The translations under genes and the position numbers were made by a program. A DNA stretch of 24,942 nt. It comes from Sulfurovum sp. GTDB lineage: Bacteria; Campylobacterota; Campylobacteria; Campylobacterales; Sulfurovaceae. The stretch covers positions 1-24,942 of the forward strand of contig DZAQ01000006.1 of assembly GCA_022729615.1 (NCBI GenBank), read 5' to 3'. Positions 15,833 to 23,019 of the stretch are shown in pieces; the first letter of the stretch is position 1; the number at the start of each line of letters is the position of its first letter. Under the pieces are notes generated by a model. That model made no database searches, was not told where the DNA came from, and was given only the letters and a program-made list of their open reading frames with translations.

Positions 15833-17305
15833 TTATCTGTTTCGTTCTTCTTTCATTTTTCTATGTCTCTCGAGAAAAAAGTCAATCTCATACTTGCTGA
15901 CAACCCGAATAAGATTGGTAGATCCCGGTATTCCTGCCGGATCTCCGGCGGTGAGGATATAACTATTCTCTCTGCTCAACAAACCGCTTTCGATCCCCTG
16001 CTCCATAAGCTCTCCTACCATATCTCTCAATCCGGATTTCTCTACTTCGATTACAGGCATGACGCCCCATACAAGCGCCAATGACTGTGCGATAGAACGA
16101 TTGTAAGTAACTGCAATAATCGGTCTGCTTGGGCGATATCTGGAGATTTTTTTGGCGGATTGACCCGATCCGGTCATCGCGATCAAGCCTGCCGTATCGA
16201 GACTCTCCGAGAGCCGTACTGCCGATTCGTCAATCTTATCATCCTTGTCACCCATGTCAAAAGATGAAAACTTATGAAAAGGGTACTGCTTTTCGGCTGC
16301 TTGAATCGTCTTCACCATCGTTTCAACTACCAAAACAGGATGCTTCCCGATCGCGCTCTCTTCTGAGAGCATCACCGCGTCGGTTCCATCCAACACGGCA
16401 TTGGCAACATCGCTGATCTCGGCTCTTGTGGCACTCTCTTTGGTGGTCATAGAGAGCATCATTTGTGTCGCTGTGATCACGGGCTTGGAGTGATTATTAG
16501 CTTTTTTGATAAGCATTTTTTGGATTGTCGGCACCTCGAAATAGGGCACCTCGATTCCCAAATCACCCCTAGCGATCATAATACCGTCGCTCGCCTCTAG
16601 GATCGAATCGATATTATCCACGGCATCAAACTTTTCTATCTTTGCGATAAGATGAGTCCTTCCGCCGTGCTCTTGGATGATGGCTCGTGCCGCTCTCATA
16701 TCATCGGCATTTTGTACAAACGAAATCGCCATGAAATCGACCCCATGCTCAACACCCCAAAGCATATCCTGCTTGTCTTTTGGAGTCAAAACATCGATTC
16801 CTAAGCTAGTATTGGGGAAATTGACGCCCTTCTTCGATGAAAGCATCCCCTCATTTTCAATCTTCACGGTTACTTTTTGTGCATCTACACCCACAACGAT
16901 CGCCCGAATAATACCATCATACATATAGACATACTCGCCTACCTTGAGCTGGTCAAGTACCTTCGGCTCATTAATGCAGAGCTGATAGTGCCCCTCACTC
17001 ATCTTGCAGCCGACAATCTTTTCTCTTACAAAGTCGATAGTATCATTGGTCGAGAGCACAAAATCCTCTTCGAGCATCCCTATTCTCACCTTGGGTCCGC
17101 TAATATCCTGCAAGACACCCACGACAGACCCGGACGCCTCGCAAGCTTTTTTGATACGGCTGAAAACATTTGTATGGTATTCATGCGTCCCGTGGCTGAA
17201 ATTGAGTCGGAAAACATTGACTCCGGCTTGAATGAGCGCCGTAATCTGCTCTAGTGAATCGGATGCCGGTCCTATTGTTGCTACAATTTTCGTTCTTTTT
17301 TGCAT
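15833..17305 (-). CDS. pyk: Pyruvate kinase, canonical form
   Basis: A 490-residue enzyme converting phosphoenolpyruvate and ADP to pyruvate and ATP. All three domains are present. In the barrel: TKIVATIGPAS; R33, N35 and S37 in VFRLNFSHG; D67 in LQDISGPKVR; K222 and E224 in AKIEKF; MIARGDLGIEV (243-253); and T280 in TATQ followed by RAEISDVANAVLDGTDAVMLSEESA. The small B domain is about residues 75-170. The C-terminal domain (about 355-480) contains the typical MTGSGQSAKKISRYRP stretch. The ATG at 17305 has AAGGAG 8 nt upstream. It lies between proB and fmt, which are adjacent in C. jejuni as I recall, so it looks inserted into an older gene order. A second, very different pyruvate kinase gene lies at the right end of the window. 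Confidence 0.97.
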   Translation of the reverse strand: MQKRTKIVATIGPASDSLEQITALIQAGVNVFRLNFSHGTHEYHTNVFSRIKKACEASGSVVGVLQDISGPKVRIGMLEEDFVLSTNDTIDFVREKIVGCKMSEGHYQLCINEPKVLDQLKVGEYVYMYDGIIRAIVVGVDAQKVTVKIENEGMLSSKKGVNFPNTSLGIDVLTPKDKQDMLWGVEHGVDFMAISFVQNADDMRAARAIIQEHGGRTHLIAKIEKFDAVDNIDSILEASDGIMIARGDLGIEVPYFEVPTIQKMLIKKANNHSKPVITATQMMLSMTTKESATRAEISDVANAVLDGTDAVMLSEESAIGKHPVLVVETMVKTIQAAEKQYPFHKFSSFDMGDKDDKIDESAVRLSESLDTAGLIAMTGSGQSAKKISRYRPSRPIIAVTYNRSIAQSLALVWGVMPVIEVEKSGLRDMVGELMEQGIESGLLSRENSYILTAGDPAGIPGSTNLIRVVSKYEIDFFLERHRKMKEERNR

Positions 17306-17367
17306 CGGTTGTGCTCCTTTTAATTTATTGGGTTCATCAGTATGGCTGCGACCACATCCAAGAGTTT

Positions 17368-18147
17368 TTAGATTTTTGGAGTAAAGAGCGTCCCGCCTCT
17401 GTGCTCATTTTCGAGTAGAAAACTTTGAGCATCCTCAAGGTCAAATCCGCTAGCAAGAAACATCTCTTTCCCGCGCGACATCATAAAATGAGCCGATTGC
17501 AATTTAGTAACAATCCCTCCGGTTGCAAATGGATTATTCGGTGAATGTGTAGCCTGCAGCTCCTCTTTGGGTATCTGTGCCACTATGCGGCGTACTTGCG
17601 CATCTTGATATTTGTGCGGGTCTTTGTCATAATATGCCTTGATATCTGAGAGAATCACGAGAATCTGTGCATCAAAATAGTGGGCAACATGTGCTGAGAG
17701 TCTATCATTATCACCGAACACCAACTCTTCGATACTCACCGTATCATTTTCATTTATGATAGGAATGACGCCGTTTGAAAGCAGTGTGTCGATGGCTCTT
17801 TTGGCGTGAGTTGTCTGCTTGCGTGAATCAAAAACATCCGCACCTACCAAAACCTGGGCACACAACACTTTATACTCTGCAAACAGCTCCTGATACATCT
17901 TGAGCAGATACGGCTGTCCGATGGCGGCAAGCGCCTGCTTGTTGGCAATGACTGTTTTATCTAGCGGCAGCTGCGTATATCCTGCAGAAACTGCGCCGGA
18001 ACTCACCAATATCACTTCAAGCTGCTTCGCCCGCATCCTCGCGATCAAGGCAACGAGTGCCCGCATCCTCTGTGTTGACATACTCCCATTTTCACTCAAA
18101 ACATGGGAACCAACTTTTATCACAACTCTCTTGATCGACTCTCTCAT
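17368..18147 (-). CDS. proB: Glutamate 5-kinase, short form without PUA domain
   Basis: A 259-residue amino-acid kinase performing the first step of proline synthesis, phosphorylation of glutamate. The motifs are VVIKVGSHVL near the N-terminus, VSSGAVSAG, IPIINENDTVS, GDNDRLSAHVAHYFDAQILVILSD, and GTGG-like ATGGIVTKLQSA near the end. The C-terminal PUA domain found in E. coli ProB (367 residues) is absent, which is usual in Campylobacterota and removes part of the regulatory surface. The ribosome binding site is weak (GGA 9 nt upstream). It lies 30 nt after obg. Confidence 0.95.
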   Translation of the reverse strand: MRESIKRVVIKVGSHVLSENGSMSTQRMRALVALIARMRAKQLEVILVSSGAVSAGYTQLPLDKTVIANKQALAAIGQPYLLKMYQELFAEYKVLCAQVLVGADVFDSRKQTTHAKRAIDTLLSNGVIPIINENDTVSIEELVFGDNDRLSAHVAHYFDAQILVILSDIKAYYDKDPHKYQDAQVRRIVAQIPKEELQATHSPNNPFATGGIVTKLQSAHFMMSRGKEMFLASGFDLEDAQSFLLENEHRGGTLFTPKI

Positions 18148-18177
18148 CTATTTTATTCCATCTGCTTTATAAAATAT

Positions 18178-19296
18178 TTAAATACTCTCTTTGGGATTTG
18201 CATCACCCACCTTGATGAAGTCCGCCAAAGCGTAGCGAAGCGCCTCTGTATTGAATTGACCGACAGAAGATATCGGTATCACAAATCCTGGCTTGCTTGT
18301 ATCGAAGCCCTCCCATGCCTCACGCCCAAACCCGTAACTCAAATATGCCGGGTCAGCTTTGTATTTTTGCAGAACACTATTGGCGCTTAGACCGATCGCA
18401 TCCAAGAAGCTCTCCATAAGCGCATTGACCTCCTCGGTAGGGAGTGCATCGATTTTGGTTACCGCAATTGCATGGTTACGGCCGGAGAGTTCGCTAGAGT
18501 AGCGCAAAAGCTCCTCTTTGAGGATCTCATATTGGTATTTCATCTCCCTGTAGTTGGTAGCATCGATCATAAAAAGGATTCTCTTGGTTCGCTCGATATG
18601 TTTCAAAAACTCCAAGCCAAGTCCCCTTCCGTCACTTGCTCCTTCGATGATACCAGGGATATCAGCCATCATAAATGAGTCATACTCCCCGACCATCACA
18701 ACTCCAAGATTGGGAATAAGTGTCGTAAACTCATAGTTTGCTATTTGCGGACGGGCGTTGGAGAGCGTCGCGATGAGTGTAGATTTGCCGACATTCGGAA
18801 ACCCGACCAAGCCTACATCAGCGATCATCTTAAGCTCCAGCCTCACCTCTTTGGTGATACCGGGCAAGCCGGGTTGCGCATAGGTGGGTTTTTGGTTGGT
18901 GGAGCTCTTGAAGTGCATATTTCCAAGCCCTCCTTTGCCCCCCTCGAGAAAGAGAGTCACCGACCCCGCTTCCAGAAGATCCAAGAGCAGTTCACCGCTC
19001 AGTGCATCAACCACCTGCGTTCCTGGCGGCACGATGATCGTCGTATCCTTGCCTTTTCGGCCGGAACACTTCCGCCCTTCGCCCGGACGACCGTTTTCAG
19101 CTTTGATCGTATTGCGGCCGCGCAGTGCGCTGAGCGTATCGGTGTTGTTGTCAACTTCAAAAAATACAGATCCCCCGCGCCCGCCGTCGCCACCGTCAGG
19201 TCCCCCTTTGGTGACAAACTTCTCCGTCCAAAAAGAGACACACCCTGCGCCACCCTTGCCTGAACTTATAGTCAATTCTACATTATCTACAAACAT
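18178..19296 (-). CDS. obgE: Obg/CgtA GTPase
   Basis: A 372-residue essential GTPase of late 50S ribosome assembly and stress signalling. The glycine-rich Obg fold occupies residues 1-158 (SSGKGGAGCVSFWTEKFVTKGGPDGGDGGRGG). The G domain then shows G1 GFPNVGKST (165-173), the switch I TT (191-192), G3 ADIPGIIEGAS (211-221) and G4 VTKIDA (279-284). About 30 residues follow the G domain and a full OCT domain is missing, as in many Gram-negative Obg proteins. It is the first gene of the obg-proB-pyk-fmt-birA-parA-parB run. Confidence 0.97.
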   Translation of the reverse strand: MFVDNVELTISSGKGGAGCVSFWTEKFVTKGGPDGGDGGRGGSVFFEVDNNTDTLSALRGRNTIKAENGRPGEGRKCSGRKGKDTTIIVPPGTQVVDALSGELLLDLLEAGSVTLFLEGGKGGLGNMHFKSSTNQKPTYAQPGLPGITKEVRLELKMIADVGLVGFPNVGKSTLIATLSNARPQIANYEFTTLIPNLGVVMVGEYDSFMMADIPGIIEGASDGRGLGLEFLKHIERTKRILFMIDATNYREMKYQYEILKEELLRYSSELSGRNHAIAVTKIDALPTEEVNALMESFLDAIGLSANSVLQKYKADPAYLSYGFGREAWEGFDTSKPGFVIPISSVGQFNTEALRYALADFIKVGDANPKESI

Positions 19297-19352
19297 ACTT
19301 CTACCTTTTAGCGATACAGATTGCCTCTGCCAAGAAAAACAATAATTTCTTG

Positions 19353-19358
19353 ATTATA
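19353..19358 (-). promoter_or_regulatory. -10 element upstream of obg
   Basis: A perfect TATAAT on the minus strand lies 56 nt upstream of the obg start, preceded by a T/A-rich stretch (ATTTTGGA before it). No clear -35 is visible. The roughly 170-nt gap between obg and the di-haem gene is the longest in the window, and I see no strong terminator in it; a short TACTC-TTT-GAGTA inverted repeat (19445-19457) lacks a T run in the needed direction. Confidence 0.5.
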
Positions 19359-19466
19359 TCCAAAATAGAGCAATTTTTGATGAACCCACCCCCTCTTATC
19401 CATCATACAGGCAAGAAGCATCCCTCTTTTGCAGTGAGCATAACTACTCTTTGAGTATGATATTTT

Positions 19467-21140
19467 TTAATATTTTATAGGCTCTTTGATGCCGGTCGGT
19501 TCATTCTCTTCGAGCTCTTTGTGCATATTTTTATTTGGTTTTAACGGTGCGTTTCTGCCATAAACAAAACTCTGCTCTTCGACAATAATCTTATAAGCTT
19601 TATTGAGATCAAGGGCTCTCTCTGCGGACGGATAGAGAAGATAGCTGATATCTTGCTCCATTTTTTTAATTGCACTTTGATTGAGATCGCCGGAAGAGGT
19701 AAAAAACTTCTCTATAAGCTCGCTATTGTTGCGCATAGGATCTCCGGAACCGTTATGAAGCAGATAGCGGTGATACTCTCCGGCTCCATCTCTCCTTTTA
19801 GGCTCTTTGATGCCCCTCAAGCCTCTTTGGCTCCAATGAAACCACCCAAAATCTCTGCCTCTCTCCTCCAATTTTCGCCCAAAAGCAAAGGAGCTATCCG
19901 TCGTCGCTCCGATACCGGAATGGCATCCGATACAATAGAGTGTCTCTTCGTAGTTTTGAGGTCTCAGGCTGCCGTTTTGATCCTCGATAAATCCCTGATA
20001 ACGCCATCCGGCGCCATTCATGACCCCCTCTTCGAAATTTCCAAGAAATCTTCTTGTTCTTGTGGGGAATAAAGTCTGCTCTTTACTCTCTTCTTGAGCA
20101 CTGCTGAGCAGATCAAAATAGGTAGCCCAAAAGAGCTTTTTGCTATATCGCAACTCTTTGAGGCGAGGCGATAGACGCATCTGAAGCTTGTCATCAAAAT
20201 CGATGTATCGCACCGTATGCAAAAACTCACTCCCCTCAGGATAGAGTCCTGCCGCCAAATGCACCCTCCCGTCATCCAATAGCCTCTTGGCTTTCCCGAC
20301 ATAGCTCATCATACGATTTTCGGGAGGATTCCAGTCAAATTTGATCAAATTTGCTTCTTCCAAAACACCATTTTTGTCCAAATCAATCCCCAGCAGTCGT
20401 TCATCTGTCGTCTCGATGGGAACATCCCTCTTTTTGATGAGCGCCTCTACGATAGCAAGGTTGATGCTATAAATAGTCGTATTGAATTCTCCTTTTTCGT
20501 CACAGCGAAAACTCTCCGGAAGTCTGATAAGTACATCATCCGTCGAACCGTTCGTCGGCCAAAAAGTGCCCAAAAATGGAGTATATCCAAAGGCACGCCA
20601 GCCGCTATAGCCGCCTTTGGGTGTTCGGTCAAACCCCTCTTTGTCAAAATCAAAATAACAATCCGGCGCATAGCCGTCCCATTGTCCATTTTCATTGTAA
20701 TCCCAAAGCGGCGGAATCTCTTTGAGTCTTTGCGAAAGCGCTATATTGCCGCTCTTATCGAAGTAGTTATCTTGGCGTATATACTCCAAGATGGATCGAT
20801 CGCTCATTGCCGCCGCCTGTGCAGACCTGTCTTGAAAATGGTTACTCCAAGGATTTTTGCGTGAGGATTCGCCAAAACTATAATTTAACTGAATATCTGC
20901 GTCATTGATATAATTGGGGGGCATTGAAGAGGTGTGACAAGCGAAGCAGGGATTATGCGCTCTGCCGTTTTGATCTTTGGTTTGAGTGTAGCACTCCTCG
21001 ACGATATAGGGTGTCGGGTTTATCAAAAGTGCAGTGGCGTGGCGGTGTACAAAAAGAGGCTGATCCGACTCTCCGCAAAGCAGCACAGGAAAAAATACAA
21101 TGGAGCACAAAAATAGTTGAAGAGATTGTCCCTTTCGCAT
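19467..21140 (-). CDS. Periplasmic di-haem c-type protein with EF-hand-like loops, function unknown
   Basis: About 557 residues; I do not recognise the family. From the ATG at 21140 there is a Sec signal peptide (MRKGQSLQLFLCSIVFFPVLLCGES). Two haem c attachment sites are far apart: CFACH at about 65-69 and CIGCH at about 403-407. Between them are two Asp/Asn loops of EF-hand or dockerin type, D-Y-N-E-N-G-Q-W-D-G (about 147-156) and D-L-D-K-N-G-V-L-E-E (about 253-262), suggesting bound calcium. The rest is rich in Trp, Tyr and Arg. It is not a cytochrome c peroxidase, since the haem spacing and His ligand motifs do not match. An upstream TTG (21173) could extend it by 11 residues into the PhoX-like gene, but the ATG 4 nt after that gene's stop gives a proper signal peptide. 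Confidence 0.85.
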   Translation of the reverse strand: MRKGQSLQLFLCSIVFFPVLLCGESDQPLFVHRHATALLINPTPYIVEECYTQTKDQNGRAHNPCFACHTSSMPPNYINDADIQLNYSFGESSRKNPWSNHFQDRSAQAAAMSDRSILEYIRQDNYFDKSGNIALSQRLKEIPPLWDYNENGQWDGYAPDCYFDFDKEGFDRTPKGGYSGWRAFGYTPFLGTFWPTNGSTDDVLIRLPESFRCDEKGEFNTTIYSINLAIVEALIKKRDVPIETTDERLLGIDLDKNGVLEEANLIKFDWNPPENRMMSYVGKAKRLLDDGRVHLAAGLYPEGSEFLHTVRYIDFDDKLQMRLSPRLKELRYSKKLFWATYFDLLSSAQEESKEQTLFPTRTRRFLGNFEEGVMNGAGWRYQGFIEDQNGSLRPQNYEETLYCIGCHSGIGATTDSSFAFGRKLEERGRDFGWFHWSQRGLRGIKEPKRRDGAGEYHRYLLHNGSGDPMRNNSELIEKFFTSSGDLNQSAIKKMEQDISYLLYPSAERALDLNKAYKIIVEEQSFVYGRNAPLKPNKNMHKELEENEPTGIKEPIKY

Positions 21141-21144
21141 ATGA

Positions 21145-22896
21145 TTATTTGAGGTAATCTTTGAAGGGACCAAAATATCCAGCCTGCGACTCTCCTCTCA
21201 GCCCTGTATCTCTACCTGGATGCTGTGTTACTATCGTGAGGTATCCGTTGCCGCCAATATCACTATACCAATGGAGCGCCGTTGTCTCAGCGCCGATCGG
21301 TGCAGTCATTATCCTCTTAAGCTCTTCTCTTTTTGTATCAAATGCCCAAACCATATTGTTGATATGCCGTTCGCTATCTTCGCCAATGATCAGAAGATTG
21401 CTTCCTTTCACAAATGTAATATTATCAGGGTTGGAAATCCTCTCTACATCGCAGCTATTGCCTGCGTATGGATCTGTTTGATCATATTTCTTGGGTGATC
21501 CTGTGAGAACCGAACGCATCGTTGCGGCACTCATCGAATCATCAATATCGAGTACATAGAGCGCTCCGCATTCATTATGGGGAAGTCTGATATCGTTGCT
21601 CCCGCCCTCATCATAGAGACTCTTTGGCTTCTCTTTGGATTTTTTATCCTCCATACCATAAGCAATTTCACTCATAGAGAGATAGAGCTTTTTGCTCTGC
21701 CCGTCATAAGTGATACCCTCTGCTTTGCGAAACTCTGTAGTAGCCCCCTTGAGCGCCGCATATCTTCTGCTCTCAAGGCGCGACGCTCTCTTCTCATCCG
21801 CCCCCTCTTTGAGCTTGATGCACTCTGCGAGCGCTGATGTATTGATGGAGAGAAATCCGCTTGGACACCCTTTGAGAGGATCAAAAGATGCAAACTCAAA
21901 ATAATCACCGATTTTTGTATTGGGATCCAATGCGATAGGCTTAATATCCGTATCATTTGCATGACCCAGATCTATCCAAGTAAGATTTGCATCGCCGCCG
22001 CTCTCAGCAGAGGTTTGATGCCACTTTGCGGCATAGAGCCTGCCTGAGCTTAGATCTTCGGGTTGATCTGCCACAAATTTGAAAAACCCCACATTGGTAC
22101 CATCGTCGCTCAAATAGACCGTTTTACGATCCGGCATCACATAAGCAAGCTCATGAGAAAATCTTCCCATTGTATAGTGCTTGGTATAGTGCGCCACGCC
22201 CTTGGTATCGAGAGTCACTTCAGGTACCCATCCATAGTAGTAGGGATTTGCTTTTTGCAGGTCACCGCCGAAATAGGCTTTGATATGCTCATAATACTCA
22301 TCCAATGTTCCATCCGGCTGATGTTTTCTTGCATCAGACTCATACTCTTCACTGCCCAAATGGGATTCCCAAGGCGTTTTGACGCCGGCGCAATGGACAT
22401 AACCGCCCTTGAACTCTTTTTGGCTGATATACTCCAAAGTATCCTTTTTAGGCACAAGCAAACCGTCATTCTCTTGTTCGAGTTCCATTTTGTAGAATGC
22501 GCCCACTTGACACTCAAACTGCGCCACAAGATAGAGCTTGCCGTTTTTTTGCAAAATCGAGTAGAAATCAAGTCCGGAGCCCGAACCATCAGGATTGGAG
22601 GTACCGTTGCAGATATAATAAGAGCCATCCTCCATCCGCAGAGGCTGGTCGTGCTGATCCTTGAGCAGACCGAATATCTCGCCGTTATCGCTTCTGCCGG
22701 TCTCAAAGAGCGTTCTATATGCCAATGGATACTCTTTGTTATTGATGCGCAAAACTCCGGCATTTCCTATACTGTTTTTGGCTCTCTCGCCAACAGGCAC
22801 GGACAGATAACTCCTATCCGACATAATCGATATATTACTCTCCGCCGCCGATACGAAAGAGACCCCCAAAAATAAAGCAAATAGCAAATCAATCAT
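21145..22896 (-). CDS. PhoX-family (DUF839) periplasmic protein without Tat signal
   Basis: A 583-residue protein of the PhoX/DUF839 beta-propeller family; characterised members are alkaline phosphatases with iron and calcium. Matching blocks are HCAGVKTPWESHLGSEEYE (168-186), GRFSHELAYV (244-253), YLSDDG (261-266), FRKAEGITYD (389-398), CGALYVLDID (443-452) and NPDNITFVKGSNLLIIGED (489-507). C169 is at the place where PhoX has an iron-ligating Cys, judging by context. The N-terminus is a plain Sec signal (MIDLLFALFLGVSFVSAAES) with no twin Arg, and an in-frame TGA two codons upstream prevents extension. Seven Cys (96, 129, 169, 344, 359, 443, 482) suggest disulfides. It is cotranscribed with the di-haem gene, 4 nt downstream. 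Phosphatase activity is inferred from the family; phosphodiesterase or a non-enzymatic role is also possible. Confidence 0.87.
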   Translation of the reverse strand: MIDLLFALFLGVSFVSAAESNISIMSDRSYLSVPVGERAKNSIGNAGVLRINNKEYPLAYRTLFETGRSDNGEIFGLLKDQHDQPLRMEDGSYYICNGTSNPDGSGSGLDFYSILQKNGKLYLVAQFECQVGAFYKMELEQENDGLLVPKKDTLEYISQKEFKGGYVHCAGVKTPWESHLGSEEYESDARKHQPDGTLDEYYEHIKAYFGGDLQKANPYYYGWVPEVTLDTKGVAHYTKHYTMGRFSHELAYVMPDRKTVYLSDDGTNVGFFKFVADQPEDLSSGRLYAAKWHQTSAESGGDANLTWIDLGHANDTDIKPIALDPNTKIGDYFEFASFDPLKGCPSGFLSINTSALAECIKLKEGADEKRASRLESRRYAALKGATTEFRKAEGITYDGQSKKLYLSMSEIAYGMEDKKSKEKPKSLYDEGGSNDIRLPHNECGALYVLDIDDSMSAATMRSVLTGSPKKYDQTDPYAGNSCDVERISNPDNITFVKGSNLLIIGEDSERHINNMVWAFDTKREELKRIMTAPIGAETTALHWYSDIGGNGYLTIVTQHPGRDTGLRGESQAGYFGPFKDYLK

Positions 22897-22942
22897 ATAT
22901 CAAAACCTCTTTTATCTCTATTTTACATTTAAGAAATTACGA

Positions 22943-22968
22943 AATGATTACATATTTTAGTTATCATT
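22943..22968. promoter_or_regulatory. Inverted repeat in the shared promoter region
   Basis: AATGATTA (22943-22950) and TTATCATT (22961-22968) pair at seven of eight positions with a 10-nt spacer. The repeat lies midway between the divergent PhoX-like gene and the long pyruvate kinase gene, where both -35 regions would fall if the -10 elements are TAAAAT (22925-22920, minus) and TATATT (22973-22978, plus). It is a candidate operator, but the region is very AT-rich and chance is a real alternative. Confidence 0.35.
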
Positions 22969-23019
22969 CTGTTATATTATTTACCTATTATCTACTTATT
23001 TCACTCAATGGAGTCACAC

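Noticed and set aside
18745..19345. Plus-strand open frames of 150-170 codons opposite obg
   Set aside because: They are shadows of the glycine-rich N-terminus of Obg, whose GC-rich codons contain few stops on the other strand.
22063..22875. 270-codon open frame on the plus strand opposite the PhoX-like gene
   Set aside because: It is antisense to a gene with clear family motifs and signal peptide, and its translation shows no recognisable domain; it follows from codon usage of the real gene.
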